This document shows positions 33,566 to 41,840 of a DNA stretch of 64,000 bases, piece by piece. The position numbers were made by a program, and so were the translations under genes. The stretch is from Streptomyces sp. NBC_01267. Lineage in GTDB: Bacteria; Actinomycetota; Actinomycetes; Streptomycetales; Streptomycetaceae. The stretch spans positions 5,583,501-5,647,500 of the forward strand of contig NZ_CP108455.1 in NCBI RefSeq assembly GCF_036241575.1, read 5' to 3'. The notes under the pieces were generated by a model. That model was not told the origin of the DNA. It did not search any database and worked only from the letters and a program-made list of their open reading frames with translations. The first letter of the stretch is position 1; the number at the start of each line of letters is the position of its first letter.

Positions 33566-35412
33566 CGGGTCTCGTCCCCTTCGGCGCCCGACATCAGCCA
33601 GGCGTACTCGGCGTTGCTGCGCAGGAGTTCGTGGTGGGTGCCGACGGCCGCGATCCGCCCTTCGGACAGCAGCGCGACCCGGTCGGCGAGCATCACGGTG
33701 GACGGCCGGTGCGCGATGACGAGCGCCGTCGTCTCCGCGAGCACCCGGCGCAGGGCCGCCTCGACGAGCGCCTCGGTGTGCACGTCCAGCGCGGACAGCG
33801 GATCGTCCAGCACCAGGAAGCGCGGCTGCCCGACGACCGCCCGTGCCAGGGCGAGCCGTTGGCGCTGCCCGCCGGAGAGGCTCAGGCCCTGCTCGCCGAC
33901 CTGGGTGCGCGGGCCGTGCGGCAGGTCGTGCACGAAGTCGGCCCGAGCGGTGTCCAGGGCGTGCAGCAGCGCGTCCTCGTCCGCCTCCGCGTGGCCCATC
34001 CGGACGTTCTCACCGACGCTCGCGGAGAAGAGTGTCGGCTCCTCGAAGGCCACCGAGACCAGCTCCCGCAGCCGCTCCCGCGGCATGGCGGTGATGTCCC
34101 GGCCGTCGAGGGTGATGCGGCCCCCGGTGATCTCGTGCAGCCTCGGTACGAGCGAGGTGAGCGTGGTCTTGCCCGAGCCGGTGGAGCCGACGACGGCCAG
34201 GGTCTCCCCGGACCGGATGTGCAGATCGATCCGCTCCAGGACGGGCGGGGCGTCCGGGGCTGCGTCGGGGTACCGGAACTCGACGCCGTGGAAGCGCAGT
34301 CCGCTCCCGTCGCCCCCGGCCGTGGCGGCGGCACGGCCGTCCGGGGCGTACGTCGCCCGGTCCACCTCCTCGACCCGGTCCACCTCCTCGGCCCGGCCTG
34401 CCTCCTCGGCCACATCCGTCTCCTCGGCCACGTCGAGCACCTCGAAGTAGCGCTGGGTGGCCGTTGCCGCGTCCTGGCTGATCGCCAGCAGGAAGCCGAT
34501 CGACTCCACCGGCCAGCGCAGCGCGAGCGCCGTGGAGAGGAACGCGACCAGGGTGCCCGCCGACAGGCCGCCGTCGGCGACCTGGACCGTTCCGACCACC
34601 AGGGCGGCTCCGATGGCCAGTTCGGGGATCGCGGTGATGAGCGTCCAGATGGCCGCCAGCAGACGTGCCTTGACCAGTTCCGTGGCACGCAGCCGCTGGG
34701 ACAGCTCACGGAAGGCCAGGGCCTGGCTGCGGTGCCTGCCGAAGCCCTTGATGATGCGGATGCCCAGCACGCTCTCCTCGACGACCGTCGTCAGATCGCC
34801 GACCTGGTCCTGGGAGACCCGGGCGACCAGCGCGTACTTCGTCTCGAAGACCTTGCACATGATCATCAGCGGGATCGCCGGGGCCAGCAGCACCAGTCCC
34901 AGCGTCCACTGCTGCACCAGCAGAATGACGAACCCGACCACGATCGTCACCCCGTTGACCACCAGGAACGTCAGCGGAAAGGAGAGGAACATCCGCACCA
35001 TCATCAGATCCGTCGTGCCGCGCGAGAGCAACTGCCCGGACGGCCACCGGTCGTGGAAGGCCACCGGGAGCCGCTGCAGATGACGGTAGAGATCGGCCCG
35101 CATCGACGCCTCGACCGAGGCGAGCGGCCGGGCGACCAGCCAGCGCCGGACGCCGAAGAGTACGGCCTCCGCGACTCCGAGCCCGAACAGCATCAGAGCG
35201 CCGAGCCAGACCCCGCGGGCGTCCCGGCCGGCGACCGGCCCGTCGACGATCCACTTCAGTACGAGCGGGAACACCAGCCCCAGGCACGAGGCGACGATCG
35301 CGATGCACGCCGCCCCGGCCAGCTGTCTTCGCACCGGCCGTACGTACGGCCGGAGCCGCAGGAGTGACCGTACGCCGGACTGGGGACGGGGCGTTGCATG
35401 TGGTTCGGACAT
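33562..35412 (-). CDS. ABC exporter half-transporter, degenerate Walker B
   Basis: 616-residue partner of the previous entry: six helices (about residues 30-320), then the ATPase. Walker A GSTGSGKTT, signature LSLSGGQRQ, Walker B FLVLDDPLSALD, where Asp replaces the catalytic Glu, and H-loop VIAHRPST. Between the membrane and ATPase domains is a linker of four hexapeptide repeats (VAEETD, VAEEAG, RAEEVD, RVEEVD) encoded by 18-bp tandem repeats. Start ATG 35412 has no Shine-Dalgarno; TAGTCT lies 8 nt upstream, so the mRNA is probably leaderless, and an inverted repeat flanks that -10. First gene of the two-gene operon, divergent from another ABC system. Confidence 0.92.
   Translation of the reverse strand: MSEPHATPRPQSGVRSLLRLRPYVRPVRRQLAGAACIAIVASCLGLVFPLVLKWIVDGPVAGRDARGVWLGALMLFGLGVAEAVLFGVRRWLVARPLASVEASMRADLYRHLQRLPVAFHDRWPSGQLLSRGTTDLMMVRMFLSFPLTFLVVNGVTIVVGFVILLVQQWTLGLVLLAPAIPLMIMCKVFETKYALVARVSQDQVGDLTTVVEESVLGIRIIKGFGRHRSQALAFRELSQRLRATELVKARLLAAIWTLITAIPELAIGAALVVGTVQVADGGLSAGTLVAFLSTALALRWPVESIGFLLAISQDAATATQRYFEVLDVAEETDVAEEAGRAEEVDRVEEVDRATYAPDGRAAATAGGDGSGLRFHGVEFRYPDAAPDAPPVLERIDLHIRSGETLAVVGSTGSGKTTLTSLVPRLHEITGGRITLDGRDITAMPRERLRELVSVAFEEPTLFSASVGENVRMGHAEADEDALLHALDTARADFVHDLPHGPRTQVGEQGLSLSGGQRQRLALARAVVGQPRFLVLDDPLSALDVHTEALVEAALRRVLAETTALVIAHRPSTVMLADRVALLSEGRIAAVGTHHELLRSNAEYAWLMSGAEGDETR
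34360..34431. repeat. four tandem 18-bp repeats in the exporter linker
   Basis: Units at 34360-34377, 34378-34395, 34396-34413 and 34414-34431 share the core CTCCTCG; reading frame is kept, giving acidic hexapeptides between the transmembrane and nucleotide-binding domains. Confidence 0.85.
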
Positions 35413-35439
35413 CAGTGGCGAGACTACGGTTCGCCACTG
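35413..35439 (-). promoter_or_regulatory. inverted repeat over a leaderless promoter of the ABC exporter
   Basis: Perfect arms CAGTGGCGA (35413-35421) and TCGCCACTG (35431-35439), the first touching the start codon. On the minus strand the spacer contains TAGTCT (35421-35426) 8 nt before ATG. A repressor bound here would block initiation. No good -35 is seen. Confidence 0.5.
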
Positions 35440-35585
35440 ACAGTGCCCACCGAGTTTCGCGGCGTTCCCGGCCGCTCACGCGGAAGGCCGCCACGGGTCG
35501 TAGGCCGGTATCAACCGATCGGCTGATGCCGGTTCGAGCGTGATGGCGGATGCCGCGGGACGCCGGTTCCGGCGAACCTCTGAAC

Positions 35586-36488
35586 ATGGCAATCATCGAA
35601 GTGAACGGACTGCGGAAGGCCTACGGCGCCCAACCCGCCGTGGACGGGGTGTCCTTCGCCGTCGAGGTGGGGGAGATCTTCGGGATCCTGGGACCGAACG
35701 GCGCGGGCAAGACCACGACGGTGGAGTGCGTCGTGGGGCTGAGGGTGCCCGACGCGGGCGCCGTCCGGGTGGCCGGATTCGATCCGGTCGCCGACCACGA
35801 CCGGGTGACGAAGATCCTCGGCGCCCAGCTCCAGGAGAGCGAACTCCAGCCGAAGATCACCGTGCGTGAGGCACTGGAGCTCTACTCCTCCTTCTACGCG
35901 CACCCCGCCGACTGGCGCCCGCTCGCCGAGCGCCTCGGCCTCGAAGCCAAGCTCGACGACCGTTTCGCCAAGCTCTCCGGCGGTCAGAAGCAGCGGCTGT
36001 CCATCGCACTCGCCCTGATCGGCAACCCCCGGGTGGTCGTGCTCGACGAGCTGACGACCGGACTCGACCCGCGCGCCCGCCGGGACACCTGGAAGCTGAT
36101 CGAGGACGTACGCGACAGCGGGGTGACCGTTCTGCTCGTCACCCACTTCATGGAGGAGGCCCAGCGCCTCTGCGACCGGATCGCCGTGATCGACAAGGGC
36201 CGGGTCGTCGCTCTCGACACCCCGGCCGGGCTGATCCGCCGCTCGTCCAGCTCGACGGTCATGACCTTCACCCCGTCGTCCCCGCTCGACGTACGGGAAC
36301 TGGAAGGTCTGCCCGGTGCCACGGCCGTGCAGGAGCGGGACGGCGGGCTCGTCATCGACGGTACCGACGAGACCGTCAACGCCGTCATCACCCTGCTCGC
36401 CAGGAACCGCATCACCGCCCACCAACTCCGAGTCACCGACGCCACGCTGGACGACGCGTTCCTCGACCTCACGGAGGCCGCAGCATGA
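35586..36488 (+). CDS. ABC-2 type exporter ATPase (DrrA-like)
   Basis: 300-residue cytoplasmic ATPase. Walker A GPNGAGKTTT, signature KLSGGQKQR, Walker B VVVLDELTTGLD, H-loop LLVTHFMEEA; the C-terminal 80 residues form the DrrA-type regulatory extension (STVMTFTPSSPLDVRELEGL). It energises the membrane protein encoded by the overlapping next gene. Start ATG 35586 (MAIIEVNGLRKAYG) is the family start; the ribosome-binding site is poor. The genes that follow encode a two-component system which may regulate this exporter, a common arrangement in actinobacteria. Substrate is unknown; lipophilic drugs or lipids are usual. Confidence 0.93.
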   Translation: MAIIEVNGLRKAYGAQPAVDGVSFAVEVGEIFGILGPNGAGKTTTVECVVGLRVPDAGAVRVAGFDPVADHDRVTKILGAQLQESELQPKITVREALELYSSFYAHPADWRPLAERLGLEAKLDDRFAKLSGGQKQRLSIALALIGNPRVVVLDELTTGLDPRARRDTWKLIEDVRDSGVTVLLVTHFMEEAQRLCDRIAVIDKGRVVALDTPAGLIRRSSSSTVMTFTPSSPLDVRELEGLPGATAVQERDGGLVIDGTDETVNAVITLLARNRITAHQLRVTDATLDDAFLDLTEAAA

Positions 36489-37270
36489 GCACCACGACCG
36501 CGAACCCGCCCGCGACGGTGACCCGGCGGGCCGGGGCCTCCGCCACCGTGCTGCGGACCGAGGCCCGGCTCTTCCGCCGGGAGCCCGCCACCCTGTTCTG
36601 GGTCATGGTGTTTCCCACCCTGCTGCTGGTGATCCTCGGCTCCATCCCCTCGTTCCGGGAACCCACCGACGCGCTCGGCGGCGGACGGCTGGTCGACGCG
36701 TACGTCCCCGTCACCGTGCTGCTCGCCATGATCCTGGCCGGCCTCCAGGCCATGCCCCCGGTGATCACCGGCTACCGGGAGCGCGGCATCCTGCGCCGGA
36801 TGTCCACCACCCCGGTCCGCCCCCACGCGCTGCTCGCGGCCCAGATGGGACTGCACGGTGCTGCCGGGCTGATCTCCACCCTGCTGTCGCTCGCGGTCGG
36901 CCGGATCGCCTTCGACGTGCCGCTGCCGCGCCAGGCCTTCGGATACGTTCTCGCGCTGCTGCTCGCGATCCTCACCGCGCTGGCGCTGGGCGCGCTGGTC
37001 TCCGCGCTGTCGCGCAACTCCAAGGCCGCCAACGCGATCGGCTCGGCGGTCTTCTTCCCGATGATGTTCTGCGCGGGCGTCTGGCTGCCGGTCCAGACCA
37101 TGCCGGACACCCTCGCCCACATCGTCGAACTCACCCCCTTCGGCGCCGCCTCCCAGGCGCTCAGCCAGGCGGCCACGGGCAACTGGCCCGGCTGGACCCA
37201 CCTGGGTGTGCTCGCCCTGTGGGCCGTCCTGCTGTCGGCCGGGGCCAACCGCTGGTTCCGCTGGGAGTGA
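36485..37270 (+). CDS. ABC-2 type exporter permease (DrrB-like)
   Basis: 261-residue membrane protein with six hydrophobic segments and the ABC-2 signature region (SKAANAIGSAVFFPMMFCAGVWLP near residues 178-203). The ATG start overlaps the ATPase stop by 4 nt. It forms the channel of the exporter with the preceding ATPase. Its TGA overlaps an in-frame GTG of the following kinase frame (37267), so coupling to the kinase is possible though a later kinase start is preferred. Confidence 0.92.
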   Translation: MSTTTANPPATVTRRAGASATVLRTEARLFRREPATLFWVMVFPTLLLVILGSIPSFREPTDALGGGRLVDAYVPVTVLLAMILAGLQAMPPVITGYRERGILRRMSTTPVRPHALLAAQMGLHGAAGLISTLLSLAVGRIAFDVPLPRQAFGYVLALLLAILTALALGALVSALSRNSKAANAIGSAVFFPMMFCAGVWLPVQTMPDTLAHIVELTPFGAASQALSQAATGNWPGWTHLGVLALWAVLLSAGANRWFRWE

Positions 37271-37356
37271 CCACAGGAGCGGACGCGGCAGCGGGAAAAG
37301 GAGCGGGAAGGAGAGCAGGAACGAGAGCGGGAACGAGAGCGGGAAGGGGAACGGGG

Positions 37357-38760
37357 ATGGCCGCACGAGCGGGCACCGAGCCGGACCGGACCGGGCAGAC
37401 TGGTCGGATGACCGTCATCCCGGCCGATCCGACCGGCTCCACCGCCCCGGCCGTATCCGCTCACCCGGACCGTGCGCGCGTCAGGGAGGCAGCCGTCCGG
37501 GCGGCGGCAGCCTCCTCGCTGGTCGAGCAGCGCTGGGCGACGTTGCAGCGCTGGGGCCCGTACGGTCTCCTCGCGTTCTCCACCGTGGTCGGCTCGGCGA
37601 CCATCGGCGCGCTCGGGACGACCACCGGCGAGCTGTACGTCGCCGGAACCCTGATCGTCGCCGCTGTCCTCCTCCAGCTCTGGTGGGGACGGGCCCTGCC
37701 CAGCCGCCAGGGCCCCGGGACGCTCGGCGCCCTCTACTACTTCCTGCGCTGGGCGATCGCCTTCGTGCTCACCTGGATCAACCCCTTCTTCGCCTTCTAC
37801 GCGTCCACCGGCTACATCGGCGCGGAGCGCGTGCTGCCCCGCAGACTGCTGCGGGCCGGTCTGTTCGCCTCCGCCGTCACGATCGCCGGATCCCAGTCCG
37901 GTGGGCTGCCGCCCCGCGGTTCCGTCGGCTGGGTCATCTTCGGGGTGGTACTCGGGATCAACCTCACCCTGCTCACCGTCTTCGGCCGCGTCGCCTCCCG
38001 GGAGGAGGAGCTGGCGCGGGCCCAGGTCGTCACCATCGGTGAACTGGAGCGGACCAACATCCGGCTCCAGCAGGCCCTCGACGAGAACACCGCCCTGCAC
38101 GCCCAACTCCTCGTCCAGGCACGGGAAGCGGGCGTCGCCGACGAGCGGCGCCGGCTCGCCGCCGAGATCCACGACACCCTGGCGCAGGGGCTGACGGGCA
38201 TCATCACCCAGCTCCAGGTGGTCACCATGACCGGCGGCACCCCGGAGACCGCCCGGGAACACCTGGCCCGCGCCCAGCAACTGGCCCGCCACAGCCTGGG
38301 CGAGGCCCGTCGCTCCGTGCAGAACCTCAGCCCGGTCGCGCTGGCCGACGACTCGCTGCCCGAAGCACTGGAGAAGCTGGTCGGGGAGTGGTCCCGGTCG
38401 ACGGGCGTACGGGCCGAGTTCACCGTCACCGGCACCGTCGAGCCGCTGCACGACGAGGTCGAGGCCACCCTGCTCCGCATCGCCCAGGAGGCGCTCACCA
38501 ACACCGCACGGCATTCCGGGGCCGCCCGGGTCGGGGTGACCCTCTCGTACATGGACGACGAGATGGCGCTGGACGTACGCGACGACGGCCGGGGCTTCGA
38601 CCCGCTCGCCCTTCCGCCGCGCTCCACCGGCGGGGGCTTCGGACTCGGCGGGATGTGCGCCCGCGCCGAGCGGATCGCGGGCACGGTGACGGTCGAGTCC
38701 GAACCGGGACACGGGACCGCGGTCTCCGCTCGCGTACCTTTGGTCCGCGATGAGATCTGA
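37357..38760 (+). CDS. NarL-family sensor histidine kinase
   Basis: Membrane kinase, 467 residues from this start. Five or six hydrophobic segments lie between about residues 75 and 225, followed by a short coiled coil (EEELARAQVVTIGELERTN), HisKA_3 with His272 in LAAEIHDTLAQG, and HATPase_c with IAQEALTNTARHSG and GGFGLGGMCARA. Start choice is uncertain: ATG 37357 has AAGGGG 7 nt upstream but lies in a purine-rich repeat; ATG 37408 has CAGACT 6 nt upstream and could be leaderless; GTG 37267 overlaps the permease stop. It overlaps its response regulator by 11 nt. Likely signal: the substrate of the adjacent ABC-2 exporter or envelope stress. Confidence 0.88.
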   Translation: MAARAGTEPDRTGQTGRMTVIPADPTGSTAPAVSAHPDRARVREAAVRAAAASSLVEQRWATLQRWGPYGLLAFSTVVGSATIGALGTTTGELYVAGTLIVAAVLLQLWWGRALPSRQGPGTLGALYYFLRWAIAFVLTWINPFFAFYASTGYIGAERVLPRRLLRAGLFASAVTIAGSQSGGLPPRGSVGWVIFGVVLGINLTLLTVFGRVASREEELARAQVVTIGELERTNIRLQQALDENTALHAQLLVQAREAGVADERRRLAAEIHDTLAQGLTGIITQLQVVTMTGGTPETAREHLARAQQLARHSLGEARRSVQNLSPVALADDSLPEALEKLVGEWSRSTGVRAEFTVTGTVEPLHDEVEATLLRIAQEALTNTARHSGAARVGVTLSYMDDEMALDVRDDGRGFDPLALPPRSTGGGFGLGGMCARAERIAGTVTVESEPGHGTAVSARVPLVRDEI

Positions 38761-39391
38761 CGTCATCACCCTGCTGATAGTCGACGACCACCCCGTCGTC
38801 CGGGACGGCCTGCGCGGCATGTTCACCGGCACCCCCGGCTTCGAGGTCCTCGGGGAGGCGGCCGACGGTGTCGCCGGGGTCGAACTGGCCGGACTCCTCG
38901 ACCCGGACGTGGTCCTGATGGACCTGCGGATGCCCGGCGGCAACGGTGTGGACGCCATCGCCGAGCTGACCCGCCGGGGGAGCCGCGCCAAGGTGCTGGT
39001 GCTGACCACGTACGACACGGACTCCGACACCCTCCCGGCCATCGAGGCGGGCGCCACCGGCTACCTGCTCAAGGACGCCCCGCGCGACGAACTCTTCACC
39101 GCGGTACGGGCGGCGGCCGACGGCCGCACGGTCCTCTCCCCGGCGGTCGCCTCCCGGCTGGTCTCCCGGGTCCGCGCCCCCGTCCCGCCGGGCCGCGACG
39201 CGCTGAGCGCCCGTGAGCGCGAGGTCCTGGTGCTGGTGGCCAGGGGTACGTCCAACCGGGAGATCGCCCGTGAGCTGTTCATCAGCGAGGCCACGGTCAA
39301 GACCCATCTCACCCACATCTACGGCAAGTTGGAAGTGAAGGACCGGGCAGCCGCGGTCGCGGTGGCGTACGACCGCAAGATCCTCGGCTGA
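38750..39391 (+). CDS. NarL/LuxR-type response regulator
   Basis: 213-residue output partner of the overlapping kinase. Receiver domain residues 5-122 with DDHP acidic pocket, phospho-acceptor Asp58 in VVLMDLRMP and conserved Lys in GYLLKDAP; C-terminal LuxR HTH LSAREREVLVLVARGTSNRE ... TVKTHLTHIYGKL. Length and layout are standard. The gene ends 8 nt from the convergent glgX, with no separate terminator visible. The adjacent DrrAB-like exporter is the probable target, by position only. Confidence 0.93.
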   Translation: MRSDVITLLIVDDHPVVRDGLRGMFTGTPGFEVLGEAADGVAGVELAGLLDPDVVLMDLRMPGGNGVDAIAELTRRGSRAKVLVLTTYDTDSDTLPAIEAGATGYLLKDAPRDELFTAVRAAADGRTVLSPAVASRLVSRVRAPVPPGRDALSAREREVLVLVARGTSNREIARELFISEATVKTHLTHIYGKLEVKDRAAAVAVAYDRKILG

Positions 39392-39399
39392 GCTCCGCG

Positions 39400-41688
39400 T
39401 CACATCCGCACCTTCAGCAGCAGCACCGACCGCGCGGGCACGGTGACCGCCGTGCCGCCCCGGTGCAGGGTGCCCGGCGCCGCGCCCTGGTCCTCCCGCG
39501 AGGTGTCGACGAGCAGTTCGTACCCGTCCGCCCACGGCGCCCCGGGAAGCAGGAAGCTCACCGGCCGCGCCCCCGAGTGGAGCACCGTCAGGAAGCTGTC
39601 GTCGGTCACCGCCGCGCCCCGGGCGTCCCGGCCGGGGATGTCGCGTCCCGAGAGGTAGACACCCAGCGTGGCGGCCGGTGCGTACCAGTCCTGCTCCGTC
39701 ATCTCACTGCCGTGCGGGGTGAACCACGCCAGATCCCGCAGCCCGTCGGTCGCCTGCGCCCGCCCGGAGAAGAAGGCGCGGCGGCGCAGCACCGGGTGGG
39801 CGTGGCGCAGCGCGAGCAGCCGGGAGGTGAGACCGAGCAGCATCCGCGGCCCCGGCTCGTCCAGGAGCGACCAGTCGATCCAGCTCACCTCGTTGTCCTG
39901 GCAGTACGCGTTGTTGTTGCCGCCCTGGGTCCGCCCCATCTCGTCGCCCGCGACCAGCATCGGCACCCCGGTCGACACCAGCAGCGTCGTCAGCAGGGAG
40001 CGCAGTTGGCGCCGGCGCAGCGCGTTGACGTCCGGGGCGTCCGTCTCGCCCTCGGCCCCGCAGTTCCACGACCGGTTGTCGTCGGTGCCGTCCCGGTTGT
40101 CCTCGCCGTTGTCCTCGTTGTGCTTGTGCCCGTAACTGACCAGGTCGCGCAGGGTCAGCCCGTCGTGCGCGGTGATGAAGTTGACGGAGGCCTGCGGGCG
40201 GCGCCCGCCCCAGGCGTACAGGTCGCTCGAACCGGAGAGCCGGTACCCCAGATCGCGTACGTCCGGCAGCGCACCCCGCCAGAAGTCCCGCACGGCGTCC
40301 CGGTAGCGGTCGTTCCACTCCGTCCACAGCGGCGGGAAGGAGCCGACCTGGTAGCCGCCGTTGCCCACGTCCCACGGCTCGGCGATCAGCTTCACCCGCC
40401 GCAGCACCGGGTCCTGGGCGATGACCGCGAGAAAGGGGGAGAGCATGTCGACGTCGTGGAACGACCGGGCCAGCGCGGCGGCCAGGTCGAAGCGGAACCC
40501 GTCGACGCCCATCTCGGTGACCCAGTAGCGGAGCGAGTCGGTGATCAGCCGCAGTACGTGCGGCTGCACCACGTGCAGGGTGTTGCCGCAGCCCGTGTAA
40601 TCCGCGTACCTGCGGGGATCGCCCTGCAGCCGGTAGTAGCCGCGGTTGTCGACACCGCGCAGCGACAGCGTCGGGCCCAGCTCACCGGCCTCCGCCGTGT
40701 GGTTGTAGACGACGTCCAGGATGACCTCGATCCCGGCCGCGTGCAGCGCCTGCACCATCCGCTTGAACTCCCCGACCTGCTGGCCCCCGGTCCCGGACGC
40801 GGCATAGCCGGCGTGCGGGGCGAAGTAGCCGATGGAGTTGTACCCCCAGTAGTTCTTCAACCCGCGCCGCAGCAGATGGTCCTCGTGGGCGAACTGGTGC
40901 ACCGGCAGCAGCTCGACCGCCGTCACGCCCAGCCGTACGAGATGCCCGATCGCCGCGGGATGCGCCAGCCCCGCATAGGTGCCCCTCAGCTCCTCCGGGA
41001 TCCCCGGATGGCGCCGGGTGAAGCCGCGCACATGGAGCTCGTAGATCACGGTGTCCGCCCACGGCGTCTTGGGCCGGAGGTCGTCCGCCCACTCGTCGCC
41101 GGGGGTGTCGTCGTGGACGACGACCCCCTTCGGTACGTACGGCGCCGAGTCCCGCTCGTCGCGCACGGTGTCCGCGATCTCCTGCTGCGGCCAGTCGCGT
41201 ACGTGCCCGTACACCTCGGGCGGCAGCGTGAAGTCCCCGTCCACGGCGCGCGCGTACGGATCGAGGAGCAGCTTCGAGGCGTTCCAGCGGGCGCCCGTCC
41301 AGGGGTCCCAGCGCCCGTGGACGCGGTAGCCGTACCGCTGACCGGGGCGCACCCCGGGCAGGAAGCCGTGCCAGATCTCATGGGTCAGCTCGGTCAGTTC
41401 GCAGCGGGCCTCGTGGCCCTCCCCGTCGAAGAGGCACAGCTCCACGGCCTCGGCGCCGCCCGCCCAGAGGGCGAAGTTGGTGCCCGCGACCCCGTCCGGT
41501 CCCACCCGGTAGCGCGCCCCCAGCGGCATGGGCGCCCCCGGCCACACGGTCAGCGGTGGTGCGGCGTCCTCCTCCTGCTCGCTGTGCTGCTCGCTCCCGT
41601 GCCCGTTCGGCAGGTGAGGGCTCTCCCGCTCGGGCACCGCTCCCGGCACGGCTTCCCGTACGGTCTCCTGCTCGGCTGCGCTCGACAC
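39400..41688 (-). CDS. glgX: glycogen debranching enzyme GlgX (GH13_11)
   Basis: 762-residue cytoplasmic isoamylase-type enzyme that hydrolyses alpha-1,6 branches of phosphorylase-limited glycogen. CBM48 domain (about residues 50-160), then TIM barrel with VVYNHTAE (I), GFRFDLAAAL with nucleophile Asp401 (II), LIAEPWDVG (III) and FITAHDGLTL (IV). The N-terminal 45 residues are acidic and low complexity. GTG start at 41688 has GGGAGG 8 nt upstream. It complements GlgP, encoded 24 kb away, in glycogen mobilisation. Divergent from a lipoprotein transpeptidase gene, with a GTTGTT/AACAAC inverted repeat between them. Confidence 0.95.
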   Translation of the reverse strand: MSSAAEQETVREAVPGAVPERESPHLPNGHGSEQHSEQEEDAAPPLTVWPGAPMPLGARYRVGPDGVAGTNFALWAGGAEAVELCLFDGEGHEARCELTELTHEIWHGFLPGVRPGQRYGYRVHGRWDPWTGARWNASKLLLDPYARAVDGDFTLPPEVYGHVRDWPQQEIADTVRDERDSAPYVPKGVVVHDDTPGDEWADDLRPKTPWADTVIYELHVRGFTRRHPGIPEELRGTYAGLAHPAAIGHLVRLGVTAVELLPVHQFAHEDHLLRRGLKNYWGYNSIGYFAPHAGYAASGTGGQQVGEFKRMVQALHAAGIEVILDVVYNHTAEAGELGPTLSLRGVDNRGYYRLQGDPRRYADYTGCGNTLHVVQPHVLRLITDSLRYWVTEMGVDGFRFDLAAALARSFHDVDMLSPFLAVIAQDPVLRRVKLIAEPWDVGNGGYQVGSFPPLWTEWNDRYRDAVRDFWRGALPDVRDLGYRLSGSSDLYAWGGRRPQASVNFITAHDGLTLRDLVSYGHKHNEDNGEDNRDGTDDNRSWNCGAEGETDAPDVNALRRRQLRSLLTTLLVSTGVPMLVAGDEMGRTQGGNNNAYCQDNEVSWIDWSLLDEPGPRMLLGLTSRLLALRHAHPVLRRRAFFSGRAQATDGLRDLAWFTPHGSEMTEQDWYAPAATLGVYLSGRDIPGRDARGAAVTDDSFLTVLHSGARPVSFLLPGAPWADGYELLVDTSREDQGAAPGTLHRGGTAVTVPARSVLLLKVRM

Positions 41689-41773
41689 CTGTCGGCCTCC
41701 CGCGGCTCATCAGGACCGGCGCCACGAGGGCGCACGGCGTCCCGGCCGTTGCTTCCCTCGCGTGGTCCTCCTC

Positions 41774-41793
41774 GTTGTTCTGCCCGCAACAAC
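41774..41793. promoter_or_regulatory. inverted repeat between glgX and the first L,D-transpeptidase
   Basis: GTTGTT (41774-41779), 8-nt spacer, AACAAC (41788-41793), perfect 6-bp arms in a 152-nt divergent gap. Operator candidate only. Confidence 0.35.
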
Positions 41794-41840
41794 CGTCGAT
41801 GTCACGTTTCCCCCGCAGGGGGGTGGTCGTTGAGCGGGGC

